Origin: Nostoc sp. FACHB-973
Lineage (GTDB): Bacteria; Cyanobacteriota; Cyanobacteriia; Cyanobacteriales; Nostocaceae
Assembly: GCF_014698115.1 (NCBI RefSeq)
Contig: NZ_JACJSJ010000028.1
Coordinates: 22,367 to 86,366 of the forward strand
DNA: 64,000 nt
Reading direction: 5' to 3'
The position numbers and the translations under genes were made by a program. The notes below the pieces were generated by a model. It was given only the letters and a program-made list of their open reading frames with translations. It was not told the DNA's origin and did no database searches. The first letter of the stretch is position 1, and every line of letters begins with the position of its first letter. Shown here in pieces: positions 51,908 through 60,595 of the stretch.

Positions 51908-52450
51908 TCAAAATTGCTTAGCAGCACAGACAGAACAGACTGCCCAGCGCTGGAGTTCGCCGGGTGGGGTGGGGGATTGACATTGGGGACAAAGGGGTAA
52001 GCCATGCGATCGCGCTTGCATGATCTTAGTCCAGTGCCCAAAAGCAGCATTCGCATCTTGAATACTGGGTGTACTCTCAGGACGGCTAAGGCGATCGCCA
52101 ACGTAACTGGGATGCTCATGGGACAAAATTGTTTGTTGCTGTTTTGTCTCCACAGCTGAATGCTGCCAACCAGCAGTCGAGAAGCGAATATCAACCAAAG
52201 GCGTTGGCAGCTTTTTATTCAACTTTAAAAGCAGAGACGTGCGACCAAAAGTCAGGTTTTGCGCCCAAGCTGCACTCGAAGTTGCTACCCACAAAACATC
52301 ACGCTGAATCGACAATGGTCGAGTATGTGCCGCAACCACAGAACCAACAACCTCTGGCCAACACTTGGTCAAGCGTTGAAATGGTTGCTCCTGCCATTTA
52401 GCCTGCTTTTCTAGAATGCCTAAAATATCATTAACTGATTTCAACGACAT
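51908..52450 (-). CDS. DUF721/DciA-like protein with C-terminal zinc ribbon
   Basis: This 180-residue protein has an N-terminal DUF721 domain (about 1-100), with FQRLTKCWPEVVGSVVAAHTRPLSIQRDVLWVATSSAAWAQNLTFGRTSLLLKLN as the core. DUF721 includes DciA, which loads the replicative DnaB helicase in bacteria that lack DnaC. The C-terminus carries four Cys (C154, C157, C172, C175 in CPQC...CSVC), a zinc-ribbon arrangement that classical DciA lacks. The two are joined by a Gln/Ser-rich linker. It starts at an ATG and is divergent from the gene at 52719. A helicase-loader role is an inference from the family. Confidence 0.82.
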   Translation of the reverse strand: MSLKSVNDILGILEKQAKWQEQPFQRLTKCWPEVVGSVVAAHTRPLSIQRDVLWVATSSAAWAQNLTFGRTSLLLKLNKKLPTPLVDIRFSTAGWQHSAVETKQQQTILSHEHPSYVGDRLSRPESTPSIQDANAAFGHWTKIMQARSHGLPLCPQCQSPTPPGELQRWAVCSVCAAKQF

Positions 52451-52718
52451 GATTAATCAAAGTGGGGAGTCGGGAGTCGGGAGTGGAGAGTAGAGACGCG
52501 ATTAACCCTTGTCTGTACAGGAATTAGGAGTTTTCTCTCCCCACCCCATTTCCTATTCTCAAGATAGACCCCCATGAACTATGCTTCACAACAAAGTCTA
52601 AAAATCGTCTTTTCTACTTCCCACTCCCCACTCCCCACTTTCTAAGTAATTTTCGCTAATATTGGCACAAATATGTCTAAAGTTAATTCCAGCAATCTAT
52701 GTTTGAGGCACAGAGGCA

Positions 52719-54053
52719 ATGACTCAAAACTCCCCGAATGATTCCGGTACTCAATCGTCTAAAACACCTGGGTTGAAACCAGCACTAGCGGCAGCACTGG
52801 CAAGTTTAGAGGTGCCACTAGATCAAGAGTTAGCTCGATACCGACGCACCCGAACTGGTTCGGTGTCCTCGAACCAGCCCCGTGTCGGGAGTTACATCAG
52901 CAGTCAACCTCAGCAGTTCACTGCCGTTTCTACAGCATCGGGTACAGCTGCGCCATCCGTAGCGGAAACTAAAATCAATGTCCCACCACCTCCGCCTCTA
53001 TCTTTACCTGTGAATCTTCAGGTAACTCCAGCACCATCTGTTGTAAAAATTGAGGAACCACCGATATCTGTACCCGTAAATCCTCAGGTGAACTCAGAAC
53101 CAGTAACGGTAAACACTGAGGAAGTGAGTAATCTTAATGCTCCGCCCAGCTTGGATTCTGCTAAAAGACAAACTCAACTTCCACCACCGCCACCCAACTT
53201 TAGTAGCAGCATTGTACCAGCAGTCGTAAAAGATACTAAAGGCGAAAATCTTGTGCAGCCGGATGATGGACCGAAGCAGCCGGATGACTATTTGGAATCT
53301 AGTGAAGCACTGTTGCGAAGTCTGACAGAAGAACAGCCACAAACTAAAAAGCCAAGTAATTATAGTGACAGTCTACTATCACCCTTAGGTATCGGCTCGA
53401 TGTTGCTGCTATTGGTAGCAAGTCTGAGTTTGGGTTATGTAGTTTTCAATCCTAAAAGCTTGCCCCAGTGGAATTTAGCCAAGTTGTTTAATAACAACTC
53501 GTCTGCTGCACCAGAAAATACTCAGGAAGTTGCAAGTAATGTCCAATCTCAGATCCAGCCACCAAGCACATCTATACCCAAGTATCCCAATCTCGCTGCC
53601 GAAGAGTTTCCTGAGGTCAAAGATCCCAATGATGTAGTTGGCTTAAAACCCAAAGTCCAACCAATAACTCCTGTTGTTCCCCAAAACCCGGCAAATCCTC
53701 AAGCCCCATTGCCTAACTCGATCGCACCCCTAAAACCCACAAATCCGATCGCCATAGCACCTGTACCAACAGCAAAACCCTTACCTCTTGCGAATTTATC
53801 CCCGACGCCAAAGCCAAAAACCTTACCTCAGCCAAATGCACAAATCAAACCATCTACAGATGGGCTATACCACATAGTGATAGACAATCAAGACCGTGCT
53901 TTAGCTTCAGCAAGGCAAGTAGTTCCCGATGCTTATTTATCACCTGACAAACAATTGATTTTTCTGGGTGCTTTTAAGACTAAAGAGCAAGTACAAAGAC
54001 ACATGCAATTACTACAAACAAGAGGAATTAAAGCACGAGTTCAGCAGCCATGA
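52719..54053 (+). CDS. Membrane-anchored protein with SPOR-like C-terminal domain
   Basis: This 444-residue protein has a cytoplasmic Pro/Ser-rich N-terminal half (about 1-215), a single membrane helix near 222-245 (LGIGSMLLLLVASLSLGYVVF), a Pro-rich periplasmic linker, and a C-terminal SPOR-like domain of about 70 residues (GLYHIVIDNQDRALASARQVVPDAYLSPDKQLIFLGAF...KARVQQP). SPOR domains bind peptidoglycan lacking stem peptides, which is what amidases such as AmiC make. It may therefore localise to septa. The central part is low-complexity and Pro-rich. The ATG at 52719 has GAGGCAC upstream. Confidence 0.8.
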   Translation: MTQNSPNDSGTQSSKTPGLKPALAAALASLEVPLDQELARYRRTRTGSVSSNQPRVGSYISSQPQQFTAVSTASGTAAPSVAETKINVPPPPPLSLPVNLQVTPAPSVVKIEEPPISVPVNPQVNSEPVTVNTEEVSNLNAPPSLDSAKRQTQLPPPPPNFSSSIVPAVVKDTKGENLVQPDDGPKQPDDYLESSEALLRSLTEEQPQTKKPSNYSDSLLSPLGIGSMLLLLVASLSLGYVVFNPKSLPQWNLAKLFNNNSSAAPENTQEVASNVQSQIQPPSTSIPKYPNLAAEEFPEVKDPNDVVGLKPKVQPITPVVPQNPANPQAPLPNSIAPLKPTNPIAIAPVPTAKPLPLANLSPTPKPKTLPQPNAQIKPSTDGLYHIVIDNQDRALASARQVVPDAYLSPDKQLIFLGAFKTKEQVQRHMQLLQTRGIKARVQQP

Positions 54054-54089
54054 GTCGCAAAAATCTACGATACCATGAGATAACGGTGC

Positions 54090-54240
54090 TAAGTGGGGAG
54101 TCGGGAGTTGGGAGTCGGGAGTAGTAGAGATAAAATTTTGGTTGTTTAGTACGCTACTACAAAAATTATTATACTTAGGAGCGTCTGACTGGCGGCGATC
54201 GCCACCTCCATTCCCCACTCCCTACTCCCTACTCCCTATT
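54090..54240. repeat. Short tandem repeats upstream of pspA-like gene
   Basis: GGGAGTCGGGAGTTGGGAGTC units at about 54096-54121 and CCCACTCCCTACTCCC units at about 54212-54238 are inverted to each other, about 90 bases apart. They lie between the SPOR-like gene and the pspA-like gene. Confidence 0.8.
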
Positions 54241-54256
54241 TTTATGGAGGGCAGAG

Positions 54257-55012
54257 ATGGAGTTAATCAAGCGTATCCTGCGGGTGATTCGCGCTAACCT
54301 CAATAGTTTGATCGGCAGTGCAGAAGATCCAGAAAAGATTCTGGAGCAAACTGTGATGGAAATGCAGGAAAATCTAGTGCGGTTACGGCAGGGTGTGGCA
54401 CAAGCGATCGCTACCCAAAAACGCACCCAACGACAAGCCGCCGCCGCCGACTCTCAAGCCGAAGAATGGTATCGCCGCGCCCAATTGGCACTGGGACAAG
54501 GCAATGAAGTGTTAGCACGGGAAGCTTTGACTAAGCGCCAAGCTTATAAAGAAACCACAAAAGCCCTCTCCAACCAGATAGAACAGCAAAATGAGATAGT
54601 AGCTAGGCTAAAAAAAGACATGCGATCGCTAGAGTCAAAAATTGCCGAAGCGAAAACTAAAAAAGATATGTATATTGCTCGCGCCCGTTCTGCCGAAGCC
54701 TCTTATCGCCTGCAAGAAATGCTCGATGGAGCTTCTGCCACTAGCAGCCTCAACGCCTTTGAGCGGATGGAAGAAAAAGTTTTGCAGATTGAGGCGAAAT
54801 CAGAAGCGATCGCTCAACTTAGTAGCGATGACCTGGAAACACAATTTGCGTCGTTGGAATCTACTAATAATGTGGATGCTGAATTGGCAGCGATGAAGGT
54901 GCAGGTTTTAAATGAGGCAGAAAACACACACCCCAACAATCGCCTCATGGAAGACAACCAAAAAACAGAACAGCCTCCCCACCAGCAGCTACCCAAAACA
55001 CAAGACTCTTAA
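54257..55012 (+). CDS. pspA: PspA/IM30 family protein, first of a tandem pair
   Basis: This 251-residue coiled-coil protein starts MELIKRILRVIRANLNSLIGSAEDPEKILEQTVMEMQENLVRLRQG, an amphipathic helix followed by the long hairpin of the PspA fold, and ends with a hydrophilic Gln/Pro-rich tail instead of the Vipp1 end helix. PspA-type proteins form ESCRT-III-like rods or rings that protect the membrane under stress. GGAGGG lies about 9 bases upstream of the ATG. The second paralogue starts 163 bases downstream, consistent with one gene duplication. The name is by family, with no proof of which paralogue is ancestral. Confidence 0.9.
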   Translation: MELIKRILRVIRANLNSLIGSAEDPEKILEQTVMEMQENLVRLRQGVAQAIATQKRTQRQAAAADSQAEEWYRRAQLALGQGNEVLAREALTKRQAYKETTKALSNQIEQQNEIVARLKKDMRSLESKIAEAKTKKDMYIARARSAEASYRLQEMLDGASATSSLNAFERMEEKVLQIEAKSEAIAQLSSDDLETQFASLESTNNVDAELAAMKVQVLNEAENTHPNNRLMEDNQKTEQPPHQQLPKTQDS

Positions 55013-55175
55013 AGTTTGGTGAATTGCCGCAGCTTCGAGATATCTTAACAATTAAGAGTTGTTTGGAGGTACTGATTCAAACCGGAAAGATTACATTGAA
55101 ATAGGTAGCTATTAAAAAGTAAAAAAGCTAACTGTCCAACAAACAGCGTAAACCAAAAGAAGGAAAAACAAAGTT

Positions 55176-55964
55176 ATGGGATTATTCGATCGCATTAAAC
55201 GAGTTGTTAGTTCTAACCTCAATGACCTAGTTAACAAGGCTGAAGACCCCGAAAAAATGCTAGAACAAGCCATCCTGGAAATGCAGGAAGACTTGGTTCA
55301 ACTGCGTCAGGGAGTAGCCCAGGCGATCGCCGCCCAAAAACGTAGTGAGAAACAGTACAGTGATGCCCAAAATGAAATCAATAAGTGGCAACGCAATGCC
55401 CAACTGGCTCTGCAAAAAGGTGATGAAAATCTAGCACGACAAGCCCTTGAGCGCAAGAAGACTTATACTGATACCAGTGCAGCCCTTAAGGCTAGTTTAG
55501 ATACACAAACTACTCAAGTTGAAACCCTCAAGCGCAATTTAATCCAGCTAGAAAGCAAAATTTCTGAGGCCAAGACCAAGAAAGAAATGCTCAAAGCTCG
55601 GATCACCACTGCCAAAGCCCAAGAACAACTGCAAAACATGGTCAGTGGGATGAATACCAGCAGTGCAATGTCTGCCTTCGAGCGGATGGAAGAAAAAGTC
55701 TTGATGCAAGAAGCCCGTGCCCAATCAGCAGGAGAATTGGCAGGAGCAGATTTAGAAACCCAATTTGCTCGATTGGAATCTGGTAGCGATGTTGATGATG
55801 AATTGGCAGCTTTGAAAGCCCAAATGCTACCACCCGCCACTCCAGTAAGTCAACCCCAACTACCGCCCCAACAGCCACCCCAACAACAAACCACTGCTCC
55901 TAAGTCTAATGATGTGGTTGATGCTGAGTTGGATTCCCTACGCAAACAATTGGATCAAATGTAA
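55176..55964 (+). CDS. vipp1: Vipp1/IM30 thylakoid membrane protein
   Basis: Vipp1 forms large rings and rods on membranes and is needed for thylakoid formation and upkeep. The 262-residue protein begins MGLFDRIKRVVSSNLNDLVNKAEDPEKMLEQAILEMQEDL (membrane-binding helix 0), continues in the coiled-coil core, has the AFERMEEKVLMQEARAQSAGELAG segment, and after a Pro/Gln linker ends VVDAELDSLRKQLDQM, the extra C-terminal helix that separates Vipp1 from PspA. AAGGA stands upstream of the ATG. A stem-loop follows. Confidence 0.93.
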   Translation: MGLFDRIKRVVSSNLNDLVNKAEDPEKMLEQAILEMQEDLVQLRQGVAQAIAAQKRSEKQYSDAQNEINKWQRNAQLALQKGDENLARQALERKKTYTDTSAALKASLDTQTTQVETLKRNLIQLESKISEAKTKKEMLKARITTAKAQEQLQNMVSGMNTSSAMSAFERMEEKVLMQEARAQSAGELAGADLETQFARLESGSDVDDELAALKAQMLPPATPVSQPQLPPQQPPQQQTTAPKSNDVVDAELDSLRKQLDQM

Positions 55965-55989
55965 AATTGGCAAAAAACTCACTTGAGCC

Positions 55990-56025
55990 AGTCCCACGCC
56001 TATTGGTTGTGGGATTTCACATTTT
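55990..56025 (+). terminator. Stem-loop after vipp1
   Basis: AGTCCCAC pairs with GTGGGATT (one G-T) around GCCTATTGGTT, followed by TTTTT a few bases later. It is 25 bases after the vipp1 stop. Confidence 0.65.
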
Positions 56026-56029
56026 TAGT

Positions 56030-56165
56030 GGGCATGGGGCATAGGGCATAGGGCATAGGGCATTGGGCACAAGGGGCAGAGGGGCAGAGGGGCAGAGGGG
56101 AAAAACTTACTGCTCCCCTGCTCCTCATCTCCCTCATCTCCCTCATCTCCCTCATCTCCCTCATC
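56030..56165. repeat. Short tandem repeats between vipp1 and a MerR gene
   Basis: GGGCATA and GGGGCAGA units on the left are followed by CATCTCCCTCATCTCCC units on the right, which run up to and into the last codons of the converging MerR-type gene. Confidence 0.85.
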
Positions 56166-56580
56166 TAGTATTTTGCATGTTGGGACAAATTGTATCTTCA
56201 TGTTGGTTGTCCATATTCTGCCAGCCTGAAAGTAATCCTTTGATTTCCGAGCGTAAGGTTAACAACTGATCGATTTGGCGATCGATTTGCAAAACCTTCT
56301 CTTCAAGCTTTTCTTGAATTTCACCACAGGGAGCTTGTCCTTGGTCATAGACCTGAAGAATATCTCCAATCTCTTCTAAACTAAGACCGAAGTTTTGTGC
56401 CCTTTTAATGAAGGCTAGACGAGTCAATACATCTAATGAAAATTGGCGAAAGCCTCCTTCTGTTCGTTTTGAGGATTTGATTAAACCTAAACTCTCGTAA
56501 TAACGAATTGTCCTAATGGGAATTTTGCTCAAATTTGTTACTTGACCGATTAAAAGCAGTTTTTCATCCTGAGTTAACAC
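56161..56580 (-). CDS. MerR family transcriptional regulator, metal-responsive type
   Basis: The 139-residue protein has an N-terminal winged helix (LLIGQVTNLSKIPIRTIRYYESLGLIKSSKRTEGGFRQF), the MerR hallmark, then LAFIKRAQNFGLSLEEIGDIL and a dimer coiled coil. Cys in APCGEIQEKL and Cys in TICPNMQ at the C-terminus match the positions of metal-binding Cys in ZntR/CueR-type regulators. The metal is unknown. It starts at GTG 56580. No metal exporter is adjacent, although an ABC exporter follows on the same strand 365 bases upstream. Its last residues (NTR) are encoded at the edge of a tandem repeat. Confidence 0.85.
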   Translation of the reverse strand: MLTQDEKLLLIGQVTNLSKIPIRTIRYYESLGLIKSSKRTEGGFRQFSLDVLTRLAFIKRAQNFGLSLEEIGDILQVYDQGQAPCGEIQEKLEEKVLQIDRQIDQLLTLRSEIKGLLSGWQNMDNQHEDTICPNMQNTR

Positions 56581-56636
56581 GGTAGATAGCCCAATTTTTG
56601 TAATTATTCTTACATGTTTTATATATTATAGGACTT

Positions 56637-56740
56637 ATACCATTTCACAAAAATCCTGATACACATAGATTTTTCGTAGGGGTTTAGCACTGCTAAACCC
56701 CTACCCACGTATTTGTATCATTATTAAAGTGAAATGGTAT
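56637..56740. mobile_element. MITE-like element with 12-bp terminal inverted repeats (family C, copy 1)
   Basis: ATACCATTTCAC at 56637-56648 and GTGAAATGGTAT at 56729-56740 are perfect inverted repeats. A second pairing, TGATACACA with TTTGTATCA, lies inside, and the centre (56676-56704) is the palindrome GTAGGGGTTTAGCA-C-TGCTAAACCCCTAC. A second copy at 61618-61720 has the same ends and layout but a different palindrome sequence. Confidence 0.85.
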
Positions 56741-56944
56741 TACGCATTCACAAAAAAGACTAATTATGGATTATTTTAAAAACCACATCTTTCGTAGGGA
56801 ACATTGCTGTGCCCCTTGAGCGCTACCATCAGAGAATGATTTATAAAAGCCTAAAACTACCTATTTGGGTAAATGCACACCATGATTAATTTGTACAGTG
56901 CGTAAGTCCTATGATTGATTAGATAATTTATTTTTTGAAAGTCT

Positions 56945-58828
56945 TTAACTTCCTAACATCTGCAAGTTATGTAAAGTGGCATAAAGCCCACCTTGTTGTA
57001 GTAATTGTTCGTGACTTCCCTGTTCAATTAATTCGCCACGCTTCAAAACAAAAATTCGGTCTACATTGCGAATTGTAGATAAACGGTGAGCAATAATAAT
57101 CGCCGTGCGTCTGAACAAAAGCTGGTCTAATGCTTCTTGAATTAAAGCTTCTGTACCAACGTCTAAACTAGCAGTAGCTTCATCTAATACTAAAATTTGA
57201 GGACTACGAATAGCAGCGCGGGCAAAGGCTAAAAGTTGCTTTTGTCCACTAGAAATATTTGTGCCTCTTTCTCGAAGTTGAGTATCGTAGCTTTCGGGTA
57301 ACTCTTCTATAAACTGGGCAATGTTGGTTTTTTCTGCTGCTTGTTGAATCTGTTCAACTGTATAACCATCTCCTAAAGAAATATTGCTTTTAACATCACC
57401 AGCAAACAAAAAACCTTCTTGTAAAATTACTGCCATATAGCGCCGCAGTTCTGCTTGTGGCACATCCTTAATATCTATGCCGTCAATGAGAATGCGTCCT
57501 TGGGTAGGTTCGTACAGGCGGCACAAAAGCCGAATGATAGAAGTTTTACCCGCACCTGTGGGACCGACTAATGCGACTTTTTCACCAGGATGAATGGTGA
57601 AATCTAAATCTTTAATTACATAATCATCGTTTTTGTAAGCAAACCAAACGTGTTCAAAACGAATTTCTCCCAGTTCCGGTGGGGAACTTATATCTGGAGA
57701 TTCTAAATTTGCAACTATCTCGTCTATGTAGCCGAATTTAGCATCAAGAATTGAGTAGCGCACATTAGTCCGATCGCGTATTTCTATGGGTTCATCTAAT
57801 ATGTCGCCTACGCGTTCAATGGCAGTGAAACCAGATTGAATTACTGTAAATTTTTCGGCAAAATTCTTTAATGGGTCAAATAATCGCTGGGCATATAAAA
57901 TAAATGCCGATAAAGTCCCAAAAGTCAAGGCTTTATCTAATAACATCCAACCACCCAACCATAAAACACCTGCGATCGCCACCAGTCCAACCCATTCTAA
58001 AGTTGCTGAAACAGCTGCATCATAAAAGATGTTTTTATCTACTTGCTGAGTGTAGCGGTTGTTCGTCGCCCGAAATAATTCGGCATTAAATTTTTCTCTA
58101 CGGAACAACTGCACTACGTTAATACCAACTACATTTTCTTGTAGCTGTGAATTGAGTATAGAAAGTTCTTCCCGCCCTTTGTAATTGGCTTTGCGATACT
58201 GTTTCTGTAAATAAACTATCACCCAAGTAATTGGTAACAGCATTAATAGTAACAAGCAAGCAAGTTGCCATTGAATAGAAAACATTAAAGCCACAATCAC
58301 CAGCATGGAAAACAAATCAGACAAGATGCCGATCGCCCCAGTAGAAAAGACATCACCCAATACTTCTACATCACTAGTGATTCTGGTAATTAATTTACCT
58401 ACGGGTGTCCTGTCAAAAAAACGCACCGCTAGAGATGTTACATGGTGGAATAAATCCTGGCGAATTGCTGTGGTAATTTCTTGCCCTAATTTCTGTACGA
58501 GATAACCCTGGTAGCCTGTCAACAACAATCGGATGGCGATCGCAACTAGTAATAACCCTTCTAAGATATTTAGGGCTTGGGAGAAGGGGCGATTCCTCAA
58601 GAATTCGTAAGTACTCGATTCATTGCGAATCAGGGAAATAATTTGTCCAATTAACAGCGGTTGTACCGCATTAGCGATGGCGATCGGCACGAGTAGGGAC
58701 ATGGATAGCGCCAACAGTCCACCACTGCGACGGGCATAGGGCACTAAACGCAAAAACAACCGCCAGTCATTGTCACCCCGACCGTGTTGTGTGTATGATT
58801 TTTTGTTGAGAGATTGGTAGATGCTCAT
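56945..58828 (-). CDS. ABC exporter, fused membrane and ATPase domains
   Basis: This 627-residue half-transporter has a six-helix membrane domain (about 40-340) and a C-terminal ATPase domain with Walker A (GPTGAGKTS), signature SSGQKQLLAFARA and Walker B (ILVLDEATASLD), followed by HRLST. The layout matches the multidrug/lipid exporter group (MdlB-type). I chose ATG 58828 (MSIYQSLNKKSY); the frame is open to a TTG at 58903, which would add 25 residues. It probably acts as a homodimer or with another half-transporter not in the window. The substrate is not predictable. Confidence 0.92.
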   Translation of the reverse strand: MSIYQSLNKKSYTQHGRGDNDWRLFLRLVPYARRSGGLLALSMSLLVPIAIANAVQPLLIGQIISLIRNESSTYEFLRNRPFSQALNILEGLLLVAIAIRLLLTGYQGYLVQKLGQEITTAIRQDLFHHVTSLAVRFFDRTPVGKLITRITSDVEVLGDVFSTGAIGILSDLFSMLVIVALMFSIQWQLACLLLLMLLPITWVIVYLQKQYRKANYKGREELSILNSQLQENVVGINVVQLFRREKFNAELFRATNNRYTQQVDKNIFYDAAVSATLEWVGLVAIAGVLWLGGWMLLDKALTFGTLSAFILYAQRLFDPLKNFAEKFTVIQSGFTAIERVGDILDEPIEIRDRTNVRYSILDAKFGYIDEIVANLESPDISSPPELGEIRFEHVWFAYKNDDYVIKDLDFTIHPGEKVALVGPTGAGKTSIIRLLCRLYEPTQGRILIDGIDIKDVPQAELRRYMAVILQEGFLFAGDVKSNISLGDGYTVEQIQQAAEKTNIAQFIEELPESYDTQLRERGTNISSGQKQLLAFARAAIRSPQILVLDEATASLDVGTEALIQEALDQLLFRRTAIIIAHRLSTIRNVDRIFVLKRGELIEQGSHEQLLQQGGLYATLHNLQMLGS

Positions 58829-59019
58829 AATAAGAGCATTATATTCATGTTTGCCAAAAACAAACTTTTTAATACTTGTCAGTTTTATCGGGTAGCCAAA
58901 CAATACACAATATTAAGTTATCTGTTGGCGATCGCCTAGATGATAGCGATTTTCATTTGAATGAGATACATGGTAGGTTAGCACAGCTGTGCTAACCTAC
59001 GAATTGTGTGCACTCCACG
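58829..59019. repeat. Spacer with half of a family B element and 28-bp palindrome
   Basis: GATAGCGATTTTCATTTGAATGAG at about 58942-58966 resembles the left arm of the element at 12988. The perfect palindrome GTAGGTTAGCACAG/CTGTGCTAACCTAC follows at 58973-59000. The expected right arm is absent; the DUF4058 fragment begins instead. Confidence 0.65.
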
Positions 59020-59166
59020 CAATTGCAAACTGCCCTGAATGCTATCTATGACGAAGCGGGGTACGATTTATCCATAGATTACACCCAAATTTCCCCACCA
59101 CCAGCATTGAGCGATACAGATATTGAGTGGATGTACAAACGCTTGGCTAAATCTTTTCTAGGCTAA
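59020..59166 (+). pseudogene. C-terminal fragment of a DUF4058 protein
   Basis: I translated this frame directly. It reads QLQTALNAIYDEAGYDLSIDYTQ and ends LSDTDIEWMYKRLAKSFLG before a TAA, which resembles the C-terminal 45-50 residues of DUF4058 proteins (usually about 240-260 residues). There is no start codon or ribosome site and no earlier part of the gene upstream, so it is a remnant left by deletion. Its upstream edge is the palindrome at 58973-59000. Confidence 0.7.
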
Positions 59167-59440
59167 TAAATAGGGTTTACAGAGCATTTTGGCGAAAATT
59201 ATATCAAGCCCGCTACGTATCAAGCTTGATATTACACGTATTTCGGCTCAATACTCACTAGGTTGTTTGTATTAATCGCTTCATGGGTATGCTTTTAAGT
59301 ATGAAATACTACCACACTTCTCCCTTTACGTCTTATATCTAAAGGTAGAAGATAAAGGTTAACTCAAATTTGGGAAACCTAAGAGGAGTTCATCCCAAGA
59401 AATATCTTGCCTACTTATCGCAGAGTGCAACTGAGGTCAG
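59167..59440. other. Spacer upstream of TPR gene
   Basis: About 270 bases with an AT-rich, promoter-like character. TATCAAGCCCGCTACGTATCAAGCTTGATA near 59200-59230 contains the inverted repeat TATCAAGC/GCTTGATA. Its role is unknown. Confidence 0.4.
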
Positions 59441-60463
59441 ATGACGCAATCTTTAAATCCAGTCAAAGAGTGGGAACAACGCCGCGATGAAGCAAACGGC
59501 TATTACCAGCGAGGAAAATTTCAAGAGTATCTCGATCTTGTGACTAAGAATTTACAGCTAGCAAGAGCAATTCCAGATCGAGCTAGGGAAGGTTATACAT
59601 TAAACGACCTTGGTTTAGCTTATCTGGGTTGCTGGCAACCTCAAAGGGCATTAGAGCGGTTTCAACAAGCACTTTGTGTTGCTGTTGAAATCGGTAACGC
59701 CCCCGCACAAGCAACTGCACTGAGCAATCTGGGTTCTACCTACAGCCGTCTTGGACGGTTTTCCCAAGCGTTGGAGTATTTGAACAAAGCACTGCCCATC
59801 TTCAGGGAATTACAAGATATTCAAGGAGAAGTTTCTACTCTCAATGATGTAGCCCTAATTTATACCCGATTAGGAGAACCGAAACGCGCACTGTTGCTAC
59901 AAAATCAAATTTTGACAATGCGTCGATCGCTAGGTGACTTTTCCGGTGAAGCAACAACTCTAAATGGCATTGGGTTTGCCTACAGTGTTTTAGGCAAGTT
60001 CCATCAAGCTCTTGAATTTTTTCAAGCAGCACTGCCGATTCAGCGTGCTATGAAGAATTTAGTTGGTGAAGCGACCACGTTGAATAATATTGCTTCAGTT
60101 TATAGTGATTTAGGAGAACCGAAACAAGCGCTGTTGCTTTATTATCAAGTTCTTTTGACACGTCGAGCCATTGGCGACAAAGCAGGCGTTGCAACAACCC
60201 TGCACAACATTGGTTTTACCCACAGTATCCTCGCCCAGCATCGCCAAGCCATGAAATTCTATAAACAAGCCATTGCCATTTATCAACAACTGGGCGATTC
60301 TCTTGGAGAAGTTTCGACTTTGCTGAATATGGGAAGCCTTTACGCCACAACCAAACGCAAAAAAATGGCGCGATTGTGCTATGCAAATGCTCAAGAATTA
60401 GCAGAGAAAATTGAACATCAGCTACTCTTGGAAAAGGTAGAGCAGTTCATCGATTCTCTATAG
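59441..60463 (+). CDS. Tetratricopeptide repeat protein
   Basis: This 340-residue protein is almost wholly TPR repeats of about 40 residues, with seven or so units such as ATALSNLGSTYSRLGRFSQALEYLNKALPIF and ATTLNNIASVYSDLGEPKQALLLYYQVLL. The repeats are of the 40-residue (kinesin light-chain-like) form common in cyanobacterial and signalling proteins. No kinase, CHAT or DNA-binding domain is attached. It probably acts as a protein-binding scaffold. Partners are not predictable. The start is an ATG 21 bases after AACTGAGG. Confidence 0.88.
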   Translation: MTQSLNPVKEWEQRRDEANGYYQRGKFQEYLDLVTKNLQLARAIPDRAREGYTLNDLGLAYLGCWQPQRALERFQQALCVAVEIGNAPAQATALSNLGSTYSRLGRFSQALEYLNKALPIFRELQDIQGEVSTLNDVALIYTRLGEPKRALLLQNQILTMRRSLGDFSGEATTLNGIGFAYSVLGKFHQALEFFQAALPIQRAMKNLVGEATTLNNIASVYSDLGEPKQALLLYYQVLLTRRAIGDKAGVATTLHNIGFTHSILAQHRQAMKFYKQAIAIYQQLGDSLGEVSTLLNMGSLYATTKRKKMARLCYANAQELAEKIEHQLLLEKVEQFIDSL

Positions 60464-60514
60464 CCTGAGAAATTTGGGTTAAAAACCGCAATTACACAAA
60501 CAAAACCTGACGAT

Positions 60515-60575
60515 TTAGGGTAGCACGGCTGTGCTACCCTATTCTGTAAGTTTAATCTCGTGAAAATTGCTGTAA
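60515..60575. repeat. Palindrome with right arm of a family B element
   Basis: TAGGGTAGCAC at 60515-60525 pairs with GTGCTACCCTA at 60530-60540 around GGCT. The flank GTTTAATCTCGTGAAAATTGCTGTAA (60550-60575) closely matches the right arm of the element at 12988-13084. The left arm is not recognisable. It lies 20 bases before the next gene. Confidence 0.65.
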
Positions 60576-60595
60576 TGTAGGCAATTATTGAGCAG

